Shown in pieces: positions 35,758 to 47,934 of a stretch of DNA of 64,000 nt. The notes below the pieces were generated by a model. It was not told the origin of the DNA. It searched no databases and was given only the letters and a program-made list of their open reading frames with translations. The stretch's first letter is position 1; the number at the start of each line of letters is the position of its first letter. Source of the stretch: Rana temporaria (lineage: Eukaryota; Chordata; Amphibia; Anura; Ranidae); the NCBI RefSeq assembly GCF_905171775.1, contig NC_053494.1:127999824-128063823 (forward strand). The letters are read 5' to 3'. The translations under genes and the position numbers were made by a program.

Positions 35758-36611
35758 CAGTGGTCTGCAAACTGCGGCCCGGGGGGCGGATGTGGCCCCT
35801 TTCTTGCCTTTTATCTGGCCCTTGGAACATTTTTCCTCCCACTGATACAAGACAATATTCTGCCATCTGACACCAAAAATGGGGTACCATTTCTCCCATT
35901 GACACCAATAATGGCGCACTATTAATCCCTATGATACCAATGATGGGGTACTACTCCCCCCCCCCAATACCAAATGTGGCAATGTTTGCTTCCACTAATG
36001 CTAGGAACATTTTCACTCCCACTGGCCACAATCCGGCCCTCCTTAAAGCGGTGGTTCACCCTAAAATCCACTTTCTGTCACTAGATCCAGCATACTGCTG
36101 CTGACATCTGCAGTATGCTGGATTTTTTTTTCTTTTTTTTGTACTTATCGTTTTATCCGTATGTCTGCTCCGGCTCGAGCGGGGAATCCGTCGGGGAATG
36201 GGCGTTCCTAAGTAAAGCGCAGTTGATTGACGAGCTTGGATAGCACGTCACACCTTCCGGAAATAGCCGACGTGACTCTCGGCTGCTTACGGCGCTATAC
36301 GGCGCCTGCGCCTGCCGTGTAGAGCTGACTGCGCAGGCGCCGTAAATTGCCGAGAGTCACGTCCGCTATTTCCGGAAGGTGTGACGCGCTATCCAAGCCC
36401 GTCAATCAACTGCGCTTTACTTAGGAACGCCTATACCCGGAAGGATACGCCGCTCGGAGCCGATAAGTACAAAAAAAAAAAAATCCAGCATACTGCAGAT
36501 GTCAGCAGTATGCTGGATCTAGTGACAGAAAGTGGATTTTAGGGTGAACCACCGCTTTAAGTCTAAAGGACAATAAACCGACCCTTTGCTTAAAAAAATT
36601 GGAGACCCCTG
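35758..36611. mobile_element. hAT-type element hosting a palindromic family C copy
   Basis: CAGTGGTCTGCAAACTGCGG on the left and TTGGAGACCCCTG on the right are flanked by CTCTATGG (35750-35757) and CTCTATAG (36612-36619), an 8-bp duplication with one difference. Remaining body text has repeated GACACCAA(T/A)AATGG words. No transposase frame survives. Confidence 0.85.
36047..36556. mobile_element. Near-palindromic family C element
   Basis: 510 bp between TTAA duplications (36043-36046 and 36557-36560). The left arm, AGCGGTGGTTCACCCTAAAA through CAGTATGCTGGATT, is matched by its complement on the right. The central parts also pair (GCGTTCCTAAGTAAAGCGCA, CACACCTTCCGGAAATAGCC, GGCGCCTGCGC), so almost the whole element is one foldback. 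Confidence 0.92.
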
Positions 36612-36619
36612 CTCTATAG

Positions 36620-37962
36620 CATTCACTGAAGAGGACTGAACAGTGGCTAATTATTGATGCTTGTACTAATCTTTCATCTGGTGAGTGCATTGTTTGGGTG
36701 AAGGCTCACGTGTGGAAATATCCTTATTCACACTTCCCTCTATCACTTCCCTCTGTCAACCTGGGATTCTACAACCATCCACTGGGAGTTGTGATAGTTC
36801 CTTTCACAGGACATCTACATGCCGACGGACTGTTAACCTCTCCTCATCTGGATTCAGCAGTGGCACCGTTGTACACATTTTTATACCAGTATCATACTTG
36901 GCTACATGTTTTTATGACTGCTTTTAGTACCGTTTGGTATTACTCGCACCAGTTTTACAGTTTATGTAGCTACATCGATTTTATCTCCAGTGCAATATTT
37001 ATTTTGTTACCTACTTAAAAACTATAAAAGTTTTAATGCTATTCCCATTGAGCGCTGCCTTTGTGTGTTTTTTGTATCCTGCTATCCATTTTCCAGTTGT
37101 TGGTAGCTGCACTGGGAATCAGCCTGCAAGGAGATCAGCTAAAAGTAGTTGGATCTGTATGTGCGTTATAATTAATCAAAATTAGACGATTAATCGATTA
37201 AAAAAAAAAATCGATTAATCGTACAGAAAAATTTCGATCAGTAACAGCCCTAATATATAGTTATTTTAGATAATAAGCTATGGAAACATGCCCTTTTGCT
37301 TTAACAAAACATTGTATTATTGATATCATTGTGTTTTTTAATATGGTTGTTTATATTCAGTCAGGGTTATCTCTATTAATACGCTTGCTAGGAAATCGTA
37401 TATTGACCTTGGATCATACATGTTAGTTTTCGGTTCCATACTAACATGAAATTGTATATAGAATTTCCATTACTTGGCTCAATATCACTCAATTATTATT
37501 AACTGCAGTTCTATGGATCACAAGGGAGGATAAAGCTAAGTGGAAAAGACTGGTTATTTTAACCCAGGGGCCTTCTGGAGTATAGTTCAGTTGATGATGA
37601 TTCATTGAAGACAAGTGGCTCCCAGATAGATAGGCGGAAGAGCGGTACACTTGTGTAACACTTAATCAGAGCAATAAAAGGCGAATCTCATCTGGAGAAA
37701 TACACCATTAATACACTAAAAATACTATAGCATATTTCAATTTGCATTTGCATTTTTATTTGGCAGTCGGTATGCAGACTCTCAGATATATGCAGCAAAA
37801 TAAATCCTTTGTTGCATTGCTTATTTGAATTTCATTGCTCAGAACTTGTATTACCAAAACCCTTTTTTATTTTTTAGCATAGTAAATAAAAAGAACTGTC
37901 AAATTTGTATTGCTATCTCTGTCCCCTTGGGAAGATTCACACTCTTCATACAATATGTTCTG
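36620..37962. other. Intron: unassigned repeat, then unique-looking DNA
   Basis: 36630-37110 resembles the 3' region of an unassigned interspersed repeat (ATTCCCATTGAGCGCTGCC). A perfect hairpin, CGATTAATCGATT with A-run loop, lies at 37188-37222. 37500-37800 is unique-looking and AT-rich (CAATTTGCATTTGCATTTTT) and could be conserved non-coding DNA. Confidence 0.35.
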
Positions 37963-37966
37963 TTAA

Positions 37967-38593
37967 AGTGGAGTTCCACCCTAAAAATGAACTTAACAGC
38001 TTGCTGTTAATGTAAAAAAAAAAAAAAAAAAAAAATTAAACAAAAAAATATGTTTTACTCATTTCTATTTGGCTGTTACTAGGCAGATTTTGTAATCTGC
38101 CTAGTTCCTGGTCCTAGGTCAGGGATTTCCAAACTACGGCCCTTCAGCTGTTGTGGAACTACGTGTCCCATGAGGCTTTGCAAAACTCTGACATTCACAG
38201 ACATGACTAGGTATGATGGGAATTGTAGTTCCTAAATAACTGGAGGGCCATAGTTTGGAGACCCCTGTCCTAGGCAGTTCAAATTCCTGTCCTAAGAACC
38301 CATTGCCTCCTGGGAAATGATGACACTCATTTCCCAGGAGTCTCTGGGCATTACTGTGCGTAAAAATTGCCCAGCATGCACCTCTCCCTGAAAACCAGGA
38401 AGAAAAAGAAACTAGGCTTCACATGCCCACACATATGATAGATACGGCCACAACATGAGCTGGAGGATATAAGACAAGTGTTTGCAATGATTTCTGGAAC
38501 GACTGGAGAGCTAATAATATGTTTTAGGGACTATTTAATGTGATTCATTTTAGCTTGCAAAAAAAAAAGAAAAATTATGCCCGGAGCCCCGCT
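37967..38593. mobile_element. Family C element with nested hAT MITE
   Basis: AGTGGAGTTCCACCCTAAAA on the left and GCCCGGAGCCCCGCT on the right lie between TTAA sites (37963-37966 and 38594-38597). The body (CATTTCTATTTGGCTGTTAC, CCATTGCCTCCTGGGAAATG) is shared with the copy at 31923-33296. Confidence 0.85.
38120..38267. mobile_element. Short hAT-type MITE
   Basis: 148 bp from CAGGGATTTCCAAACTACGG to CATAGTTTGGAGACCCCTG, flanked by TCCTAGGT and TCCTAGGC (8 bp, one difference). The middle pairs GTTGTGGAACTAC with GTAGTTCC. Confidence 0.85.
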
Positions 38594-38597
38594 TTAA

Positions 38598-39654
38598 CCA
38601 TTGTTAATGAGACAGATAGTGATGGAAAATGCAGAATTTAAGAGTTGCCACCAGAACAAAAGTGTAAGCAAATCTTTCAATTGGGACACCTGTTACAGCA
38701 ACCTGTTCCCTCACCTTGTAAAGATTTCTGCTCACTTCTGATTGTAAATTCAGGGCAGGAAGTGAACAACAATCTCCCCAAGGGGACCCAGACACCAAAT
38801 AAACTAAAATAAGTTCTAGCCATTTTGCAAGGGGTTTAACTCCCTATAAATCTTAGTTGTGGAAAGAAATGGGCAGCGGACAGGCAGCAATCACAATACG
38901 AAAGATTTTAAGCTTCTATTGGATTGTCAATAATAACTATGGTTTGTGTTGCTATTACATTGATGATGTTATAAAATGAAAGAGTATGCTGTGACCAAAA
39001 AACTCCGTTGAGACATTTAAATAAATCCGTATCGGTAACCACCTAGAAAATAATTTTGTTATTAAAACCATTTGATCTTTTTCCTAGAAGCAACCCCATG
39101 TGCATGCAGCGTATATCTATTTTAAATTGAGTGTGGTCAAAATGATATTGTTCCTCTAAGAGTGTATGTATTGATCAGCAGCGTAGAATAAAAAAAAACA
39201 AGAACATCAAGGACGAGGCGTCTTCTTCTACCATCAAACGTTATGTATTGAAAGTCTTCTGGGGTGGGATCTTGAAGTTAAAAAAAAAAAAAAAGAGAGA
39301 GAGAAATGTTGTATTTCAAAGCCACATTCCCAATCTCCCTCCCAGATAAACATCTTAATTGACATCTGACTCTGTGATGCTAGAATTTGCTTTCCAACCT
39401 CTCTTACTTTGAAGCGCTTGACATCAAAGCCAGCCAGCATCTTTCTGAACATGATATGCAGGGACATCATCATTTTGACCCAAGAAGATAATGCAGCAAG
39501 CAGATGGAAACAAAAATGGAATTACATTTAAAAGAATCGGAGACGTGTTCCTGTGTGTTTGAATCAACATATATTCTATAAGCATGCACTTAGTTATGTA
39601 AGCAAAATCATCAGTCACAGCTTCAGGCATTTGCGCTTATTTAATAAAGGAGTG
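38598..39654. other. Intron, no gene
   Basis: Unique-looking sequence. No ORF with domain character and no splice pair was recognised. A run of A at 39281-39294 is the only simple repeat. Confidence 0.4.
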
Positions 39655-40465
39655 CAAAGAGCAGTGATGATGTGTGAAGTTCAGTGATGATGTAGGAAGA
39701 ACAGTGATGATGTGGGAAGAACAGTGATGATGTGGGAAGTACAGTGATGATGTAGGAAGTACAGTGATGATGTGGGAAGTACGGTGATGATGTGGGAAGT
39801 ACGGTGATGATGTGGGAAGTACGGTGATGATGTAGGAAGTACAGTGATGATGTAGGAAGTACAGTGATGATGTAGGAAGTACAGTGATGATGTAGGAAGT
39901 ACAGTGATGATGTAGGAAGTACAGTGATGATGTAGGAAGTACAGTGATGATGTGGGAAGTACAGTGATGATGTAGGAAGTACAGTGATGATGTAGGAAGA
40001 ACAGTGATGATGTGGGAAGTACAGTGATGATGTAGGAAGTATAGTGATGATGTAGGAAGTACAGTGATGATGTGGCAAGAACGGTGATGATGTAGGAAGT
40101 ATAGTGATGATGTAGGAAGTATAGTGATGATGTAGGAAGTACAGTGATGATGTGGGAAGAACGGTGATGATGTGGGAAGAACGGTGATGATGTGGGAAGA
40201 ACGGTGATGATGTGGGAAGAACGGTGAAATGTGGGAGTGGGATAAAACAGTGATAATGTGGGAAGTACAGTGATGATGTGGCAAGAAGAGTGATGATGTG
40301 GCAAGAAGAGTGATGATGTGGCAAGAAGAGTGATGATGTGGCAAGAAGAGTGATGATGTGGCAAGAAGAGTGATGATGTGGCAAGAAGGGTGATGATGTG
40401 GCAAGAAGGGTGATGATGTGGCAAGAACGGTGACGATGTAGGAAGAACGGTGATGATGTAGAAAG
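39655..40465. repeat. 20-bp minisatellite, left block
   Basis: About 40 units of ACAGTGATGATGT(A/G)GGAAGT, changing to a GTGATGATGTGGCAAGAAGA variant at 40260-40420. A further block of three to four units continues after the hAT insertion at 41759-41828. Long histidine-rich minus-strand ORFs are repeat artefacts in three frames. Confidence 0.95.
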
Positions 40466-41758
40466 TAGAGCTGCACGATTCTGGCCAAAATGAGAATCAC
40501 AATTTTTTTTCTTAGAATGAAGATCGCGATTCTCTCACGATTCTCACGGCGTGAAATATTTTACATTTATAAAAAAAAAAAAATGGGCTAACTTTACTGG
40601 CTAGTTTTTTTCCCCCAAAAAATTGCATCTAAAAAGACTGCTGCGCAAATACAGTGCAACATAAAATATCGCAGCACCCGCCATTTTATTCTCTAGGGTC
40701 TCTACTTAAAAATTATAATGTTTGGGGGTTCTAAGTAATTTTGTAGCAAAAAAAATAATGATTTTAACTTAAAAAGAGCAGTCAGAAAAAGGTTTGGGGG
40801 CAGATCCACGTACCTTTGCGCCGGGCGCAGCGCATCTAAGATACACTACGCTGCCATAACTTTATTCTTTTTTTTCTAATCCTCAAAGAATTTGCGCCGT
40901 AAGTTATGGCGGCGTAGTGTATCTTTGGTGGCGTAATGGCGCGGAATTCAAATGGATGTAATGGGGGCGTGTTTTATGTCAATACGTATGTGCCGTCCGT
41001 GGGGGTATCCCAGTGCGCATGCTCAAAATTAACCCGGAACAAGCCAATGCTCACGACGGTGACGTCATTCTACGCAAATCCCTATTCGCGAGCGACTTAC
41101 GCGAACAACGTAAAAAATTCAAAATTGTACGCGGGAACGCCGGCCATACTTAACATTGAGTTACGCCTCATAACAGCAGCTTTAACTATACGCCGGAAAA
41201 AGCCGAACGCAAACTACGTAAACAAAATGCGCCGGCCGGTCGTACGTTCGTGGATCGCCGTAAATAGCTAATTTGCATACTCGACGCGGAATTCGACGGA
41301 AACGCCACCTAGCGGCGGCCGAAAAATTGCAGCTTGGATCCGACGGCGTACGAAGACGTACGCCTGTCGGATCTAGCCGAGATGCCGTCGTATCTTGTTT
41401 TGAGGATACAAAACAAAGATACAACGCACAAATTTCAAGAGATACGCCGGCGTAATATCTTTGTGGATCTGCCCCTTGGTGTTTAAGTGGTTAAACATTC
41501 CTAATTTACATACAGAAGTTTATTCCTTTGATGTGATACAATGTTTAGACTTAACTTTCCACTGATAAAGAATGTTTTCAAAACTTGGCAGATTGCCCAG
41601 ACTTTGACTTTTGGCTGAGAGCAGACAGGAAATTCTTTGCATACCAAAGTGCAGAGAGAAAATGATTTTCATGTCAAAGATCATGAAACCCTGTGTCAAT
41701 AATTGCAACGGGAAAAAGATCGAGATAACGATTCTTGACGATTAATTGTGCAGCTCTA
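40466..41758. mobile_element. hAT-type element inserted in the minisatellite
   Basis: TAGAGCTGCACGATT on the left and AATTGTGCAGCTCTA on the right are perfect inverted ends. The flanking 8-mers are GTAGAAAG (40458-40465) and GTAGGAAG (41759-41766), both derived from the minisatellite unit. The body is mostly the nested family B element plus diverged hAT sequence. No transposase frame. Confidence 0.88.
40797..41475. mobile_element. Family B TIR element nested in the hAT copy
   Basis: 679 bp from GGGGCAGATCCAC to GTGGATCTGCCCC, flanked by TTG (40794-40796 and 41476-41478). Contains the family text TTATGGCGGCGTAGTGTATC, AACAACGTAAAAAATTC and AAACGCCACCTAGCGG. Confidence 0.88.
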
Positions 41759-41828
41759 GTAGGAAGAACGGTGATGATGTGGGAAGTACAGTGATGATGT
41801 AGAAAGAACGGTGATGATGTGTGAAGGA

Positions 41829-42168
41829 CAGTGGTCTCCAAACTGCAGCCCAGAGGCCAGATGTGGCCCTTTGTATGCCCTTACATGACCCTTGGGGCAC
41901 TATTTCATTCACTGACACCAGTGGCATAATTCCCCCTAATGAAATTAACGATGGAACCCAATGACACCAATGATGGTGTTCAATTTCTACCAATGATGGG
42001 GGCAGTATTACTACCACTGACACCAACAATTGGGTCCAATGACACCAATTGGACACTGCTTACGGTTTACTGTTTACAACTGATGCTGGTACATTTTCTT
42101 CTGCTGGCCACGGGCCCACCTAAAGTCTGGAGGACAGTAAACTTGTTTAGAAAGTTTGGAGACCCCTG
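41829..42168. mobile_element. hAT-type MITE at the minisatellite's right edge
   Basis: CAGTGGTCTCCAAACTGCAG to AAGTTTGGAGACCCCTG, the same family as 35758-36611. The flanks GTGAAGGA and ATGTAGGA agree at six of eight positions. After it the minisatellite word GTAGGAGGTGCAGTGATG reappears briefly. Confidence 0.75.
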
Positions 42169-42309
42169 ATGTAGGAGGTGCAGTGATGCAGGCAGACAAT
42201 TTTTATATATTTTTTTGGACCCTTTTTTCCTGGTAGACACAACTGGTAGAATTGGTGTGTGCGGATTTTAACATACTTCATATGGCAAAGTAATCTTGCT
42301 CTCTTAGTC

Positions 42310-42449
42310 CAGCGGTAGGCAACCTCAGTCCTCCAGCTGTGGTGAAACTACAAGTCCCATGAGAAACTGCAAGACCCTGACAATCACAAGCATGACCCCT
42401 AGGATTTGTAGATTCACCACAGCTGGAGTGCCAAGGTTGCCTACCCTTG
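42310..42449. mobile_element. Short hAT-type MITE
   Basis: 140 bp from CAGCGGTAGGCAACC to GGTTGCCTACCCTTG, with a perfect 8-bp duplication TCTTAGTC (42302-42309 and 42450-42457). The arms pair (CCTCCAGCTGTGGTGAA / TTCACCACAGCTGGAG). Confidence 0.93.
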
Positions 42450-42457
42450 TCTTAGTC

Positions 42458-42922
42458 ATTACTTGTATTTTTTTTAAATGTATGCCTGTGACAAAATACT
42501 TATGTCCCTTATGGACCAACTCCAACCAAACTCTGAATATAAAATAAAGGCGCTAGAGCTGTCATGTTTTAAAAATTTGCCACCAATTGCCCACCAAATG
42601 GATCACCATTCTTCAATGGACTGTTCGAGTCTCATTAATATTCACTACATCTTTGAGCTCTACAAATGGAGATTTTAGTCTAAACTCATCATTTTAATTT
42701 TCCAGAATATTCCTGCACATTCCTGTAAGTAGCAGGGCTAATGCCATTTAATGAGGACCGATTCAGGCACTGCAATATACTTGGATTCTTTCTGTTTTTA
42801 TATCCAATTATGAGATCTTGTATAATTTAAATTCCTCAGTGTTGCTGTTCCTTTTTAGCATGAGAATCTTTTGATTAACCATTTAAACTCACATATTCAC
42901 TAAAGATGGTAAGTTTGAACTA
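42458..42922. other. Intron, no gene
   Basis: Unique-looking and AT-rich. No repeat or exon recognised. Confidence 0.4.
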
Positions 42923-42930
42923 ATCTTGTC

Positions 42931-44297
42931 TAGAGGTCGACCGATATGGGTTTTTCTCTGGCTGATGCCGATATTTGGAAATCGGGGCGGCCGATGGCCG
43001 ATATGTGTTGCCGATTTTTGCGGCCGATATTTTAGGCCGATTTTTTTTTTCCCCTCATCTCAAAAAACCTAGGGTGGAGAGGTGGGGAGGAGATAATTGT
43101 TTAGGGTGGAGAGGTGGGGTGCAGCCTGTCAGTGCCACATTAGTGCCCACCAGTGCAGCCCATCGTGCCACCTCATTAGTGCCCACCAGTGCAGCCTATC
43201 AGTGTCCATCAGTGCCACCTCATTGGTGTCTATCAGTGCCCACCAGTGCCATTTCATCAGTGCAGCCCATCAGTGCCACCTCATCAATGCACCAGTGCAT
43301 CCCATCATTGCCCACCAGCGCATATCACCAGTGCATCACATTAGTGCCAACCAGTGCGTCACATTAGTGCCAACCAGTGCGTCACATTAGTGCCAACCAG
43401 TGCGTCACATTAGTGCCAACCAGTGCGTCACCTCAGTGCCAACCAGTGCATCACCTCAGTGCCAACCAGTGCGTCACCTCAGTGCCAACCAGTGTGTCAC
43501 CTCAGTGTCAACCAGTGCGTCACCTCAGTGCCAACCAGTTCATCACCTCAGTGCCAACCAGTCATCACCTCATCAGTGCCCACCAGTACAGCCTAATGTC
43601 ATTCACTCATCAATGCCCACCAGCCTAGAACAAGACTTTATTCGTCCCTGGCCCTGACGTGCCGCTGCCCCGCCACTGCCTACAATCCCCAGAATGCAGA
43701 GCGGGCCAGTAGCAGCCAATCGGCGCTGCCGACATCATCCACTGTAAAAAAAAAGTCCCCTGACTGCTTGCGCGCCCTGCCTCTGCCTACAAACCCCAGA
43801 ATGCAGCGCGGGCCGGCATTTACCAGCCCGCGCTGCATTCTGGGGCTTGTAGGCAGAGGCAGGGCGCGCAGCAGTCAGTACGTTTTTTTTCCAGAGTGGA
43901 GGATGTCGGTAGCGGCGGCCGCCGATTGGCGGTTACAGGCCCGCTGCCGACTTCCTAAAACTAAAAAAGAAAAAAAAAGTCAGCAGATAGCAGCGAGCGG
44001 GCCCCTCCTCCTCTGGGTGTAAACAGAGGGGAGGGCCGCCGCTCTGGGTGTACCAAGATGGCCGCGGCTCCGGAGCTAGGCCGAAGCCGTGGCCTTTCCT
44101 GATGCTGTGACCGCGGCGGCAATCCGCAGATTGCCGCCGCGATCACAGCATCAGGAAAGGCCGCCGCTTCGGCCTAGCTCCGGAGCTGAGGCACCGCCAA
44201 CGGCCATGTTAAATATCGGCCTAATTTGGATGAAAATCGGCCGATGCCGATTTCTCCAAAACGGACAAATATCAGCCGATATATCGGTCGACCTCTA
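42931..44297. mobile_element. hAT-type element carrying a minisatellite
   Basis: TAGAGGTCGACCGATAT on the left and ATATCGGTCGACCTCTA on the right are perfect inverted ends, with a perfect 8-bp duplication ATCTTGTC (42923-42930 and 44298-44305). Inside are a minisatellite (43125-43625) and two GC-rich foldbacks (about 43760-43880 and 44062-44188). No transposase is encoded. Confidence 0.93.
43125..43625. repeat. Minisatellite inside the hAT element
   Basis: Units of about 23 bp, CAGTGCGTCACATTAGTGCCAAC and variants. They are most regular at 43340-43560 and degenerate to the left. Serine/histidine-rich ORFs in all + frames are artefacts. Confidence 0.9.
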
Positions 44298-44305
44298 ATC
44301 TTGTC

Positions 44306-45121
44306 AAAGCTAGCAATACGTCTGCCTGTTTTTGACAGGTCAGTCCAACCAAGTGCTCCTGCATTTTATGTCCTCCTTGTAAACACACACTGGAAAACAC
44401 CTAGTCCTTGGTCATACTGTTTGTGGGAGACACAGCAGCTACCACTGGTCAATAGTCTGTGGGCACTGGATAATATAGAAATCATTTGGTGATTGAATAA
44501 TTTGGTTTACGACTTTGGAGTTCTCTGCTAAAATATGTAAGGATGGCAGTAATAATAAATTTCAATATGAATTGTATACATGTATTTGCAGAACTCCAGC
44601 TATAATTAGTAAGATTTATTAATAGGTGATGGCTCCAGGGGATTTTAATACCAGTGTCTTGTTAAGAAAGATTTATTTTTTGATATATATCTAGAGGACA
44701 TAATGGTAGTTGTCTCACTAGAGTTTTAATTAGCCGCCTTCTGGGTTATCTGTATATTACACAGTAACAGTGGTATTGGAAAAGGTTGAACTTTGATTTG
44801 CTTTGACTCTGTGTGTATTCCTTAAATCTGTCACAGTGAACGATATAGGGTACATTCAAGTCATTGTATATTTTTTAAATTGGACTGCAACCTTCTCACA
44901 AAACTCACACTAGACTAAATCCATAACCGGACATACAGTAGGTTTCATTTTTTGCTATATGGTTTCTGTGATACGTTTTTTAAAGCATAGCTTCCATAGT
45001 AACAGAAGAGAACACCATATAAGCATCTTGAAGAAAAAACAAGATCTCGCTCATCCACAAGGGTAAACATCCCACTTGCTTTGACAAATATATTTTACCG
45101 TGGATGATCAAGTGTATCTAC
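44306..45121. other. Intron, no gene
   Basis: Unique-looking AT-rich sequence without recognisable exon or repeat. Confidence 0.4.
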
Positions 45122-45124
45122 CAA

Positions 45125-45855
45125 GGCCCAGATTCACAGAGAGCACGGCTCACATTACGTAGAGTAACCCATGTACGCTATGCCGACGCAGTGCAGAGAG
45201 GCAAGCATGGAATTCAGCCAGTGCTCCCAACGCTGCGCCAGCGTTGCGTGGGTATAAAAGGCGTAGGCCGGCGTAGGTGGAAGTGGGCGGGACCCATGCA
45301 AATGATGGGCCGAGCGCCAGACAAGTACTTATAACGAACTGCGCATGCGCCGTAACGTGGACCCATCCCCCTGCGCCTGCTCACAACCACGTCGGAACAA
45401 CTGTCTAAGATACGCCGGATCACTGTGTGTATGCCGTGAACATAACCTACGCCCAGCCAGACACACGTCCAACGTAAAATGTGCCGGCTTGTGTTCCTTT
45501 GTGCAGACCTTTGCATGTCTGCTGCTGGGTTGCACCTCCTTTATGGGGCATAACTTTACGCTGGACGTACAACTTACGCGCACCTGTCGTAGCCTGCGTC
45601 AGGCGCACGCAGGTTTGTGAATCGCCGTATTTCCCTCATTTGCATGTTTGAATAGCTAATCAATGGGAGCACTTTGCGCCCAGCCTAAATGTGCGCCCAC
45701 TCTACGCCGGCGTAAGCAAGTTACGTCGGCAGAGTGAAGCCTATTTTTAGGCGCATCTGTTTGTGGGTCTTGCGCACAGATACGACGGCGCACATTTGCA
45801 CTTACGTCGGCGTAACTTGATATACGTCGGCGTAAGTGCTTTGTGAATCTGGGCC
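45125..45855. mobile_element. Family B TIR element
   Basis: 731 bp from GGCCCAGATTCACAGA to TTTGTGAATCTGGGCC, flanked by CAA (45122-45124 and 45856-45858). The body has TACGCCGGCGTAAGCAAG and TACGTCGGCGTAA blocks. Confidence 0.87.
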
Positions 45856-45959
45856 CAAATGTTTAAAATATCCAGAAAAGGTCTTTTGCAGTGATGGTGT
45901 ATCTCGCTCCATAGCTCAGACATGCAGGACCCTCCTAACCCTCTTGTCTTGTGCTCTAA

Positions 45960-46355
45960 AGCCTCGTACACACGGATGGTTTTCCAGATGGGAAAACTGC
46001 AAGGAGAGGTTTTGGCCGGGAATCCCGGTCGTGTGAATGCTCCTCACAGTTTTTCCGACGGGAAAACTGCCCAAAAACCACCGGACAAAAAAAAGAGAAC
46101 CAGCTCTCTTTTTTTTCCCACTGGGAAAACTGGCGGACTTTTGCCCAGTGATTTTTGGCAGTTTTCCTATGGGAAAAACTATGATGGAGCATACACACGG
46201 CCGGGATTCCCGACCAAAGCTCCATCGCAGTTTTCCTGTCTGGAAAAACTCTTGTGTGTAGGGGGAAAGACTCACCGATCAGGTTTTCGGCTTTCCCCTC
46301 GGGATTTCCGATGGGAACTTTTCCCGTCGGAAATGCCACACGTTTGTACGGCGCA
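45960..46355. mobile_element. Family A-like TIR element
   Basis: AGCCTCGTACACACGGATGG on the left and a weaker complement (TTTGTACGGCGCA) on the right, flanked by TAA (45957-45959 and 46356-46358). The body contains repeated GGGAAAACTG / CAGTTTTCC words in both orientations. Confidence 0.78.
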
Positions 46356-46358
46356 TAA

Positions 46359-47291
46359 CTGTGTCGTCTTCCTATATTTTAAATCCTGAGTAATAATAAT
46401 CACATGCAGTGTTTTCTTTATATACATATAATCTACCATCTCTGAGGTGTCAAATGGGTTAGAACCCTTGGCCTGTAAACATTTATTAAATGTAGTGATA
46501 AGTTTGGTGTAACCAGAGTTGCACATCAAATGTTCCAGCGGGGGTGCCAATAATTCCACAGTTAAAAGCACCAATTTTAGCTCCAATTACATGCCTTAAC
46601 AAGAACTGCTTGAAAAAAATTGTTGTCAATGTGGCATTTCACCCCAAAGTGTTACTAAACCTAAAAACATTTTTTACCTTAATGCATTGCTTCCATTAAG
46701 GTAAAAAATGTTTTAGTTTTTTGTGCTCCCCCTTCCCTGTGTGGAGGGGAAGAGAGGGGAGAAGAGATCAGCGCTGTGCACTTCTGCATTTTTTTCTCCC
46801 CTTCCTTTTACACTGTATTCGAGCAGCAGCAGGAGCCATTGGCTCTTGCTGCTGTCAAACAGAGGAAGTGGGCGGTGGACCTAAGTCCCGCTGTGTAAGT
46901 CTATGGAGCGTGGCTCTGTAGACACACAGCCTCGGGAGCACAGGGACTACCTCTCCCCATAGTCAGAGGCTGGCTACGATAGTCCCGCAGAAAAAAAGGT
47001 GGAGCCGAGATCACCCCCAGAGACCCCAGAAGAGGAGGATCGGGCCACAGAGCAGGTAAGTATGACATTTTTGTTATTTAATTAAAGGACAGTAAAATGC
47101 CATTGTCAAAAAGCTGAGCTCTATAAGTAATACCATTTATTGAACCTCAAAGTCTAGTCGGGGTGGCCACATAGCTCTTTATATCTGTTGTGGTACAACA
47201 GGGAAGTCCAATGTGTACCTAATTGGATGGGAGAGAACACATTCTCTGTTGTGAGCCAGGTCAAGAGACAGAGGTCCACTGGAGAACATTT
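46359..47291. other. Intron with a family C-like foldback
   Basis: 46640-46715 contains inverted words around AACATTTTTTACCTTAATGCA, probably part of a family C copy. The remainder to 47290 shows no gene. Confidence 0.4.
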
Positions 47292-47632
47292 GGGCAGCAC
47301 AGTGGTGTAGTGGTTAGCAAGCACTTTCACCTAGAAGCAAAAAGGGTCGCTGGTTAGAATCCCTACCATGACACCATCTGCCTGGACTTTGCATGTTCTC
47401 CCTGTGCCTGTGTAGGTTTCCTCAGGGTACTCCGGTTTCCTCACACACTCTAAAGACCTGCTGGTAGGTTAATCGGATCCTGTCTAAATTGGCCCTAGTA
47501 TGTATGAATGTGTGTTAGGGACCTTAGGTTGTAAGCTTCTTGAGGGCAGGGCCTGATATGAATGTACAATGTGTATGTAAAGTGTTGTGTAAATTGACAG
47601 CGCTATATAGGTACCTGAAATAAATAAATAAT
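47292..47632 (+). mobile_element. tRNA-derived SINE
   Basis: The head GGGCAGCACAGTGGTGTAGTG has a tRNA-type A box (TAGTGGTTAGC) and a B box, GGTTAGAATCC, at 47352-47362. The conserved body includes GACTTTGCATGTTCTCCCTG and TCCGGTTTCCTCACACACTC. This head-body pairing matches the V-SINE (HE1/DANA-like) type. The tail is GTAAGCTTCTTGAGGGCAGG and ends in (AAAT)n. It is a retroposon, not a working tRNA gene. Confidence 0.85.
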
Positions 47633-47934
47633 TTCTTGCATTGTAAGACAGTATGTCTGTGAATATGATCCTTGAGACCTAAAGGAGGTTCCCAAAAGGC
47701 TGACATAAGTATAATAGATGGGTTGGGGAGGTTGAATGCAATTAAATCATAACTATAAGATGGGAAGCTATAAAATGCATAAATAGGTTAGGGCATGCCA
47801 GTCCACCTGTAGTTTAAATCACCTGTAAGGGGGCAATAGCAATTTTTGAATGCATGTTTTTTCAAATAAAAGATGAGATAATGCATTTTATGCATTGAAA
47901 CTATTTTTTGGGATGGAATGCTGGAGATGCCTTA

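Noticed and set aside
39655..40465. Regular repeat array that superficially resembles a CRISPR
   Set aside because: There are no unique spacers; the units abut directly and drift gradually, as in a minisatellite. The genome is vertebrate.
39637..40500. Long histidine-rich minus-strand ORFs (up to 287 aa)
   Set aside because: They occur in several frames because the 20-bp unit lacks stops. No coding signal.
47292..47365. Possible tRNA gene
   Set aside because: A and B boxes are present, but no cloverleaf with acceptor stem is apparent and the sequence continues into a SINE body and tail.
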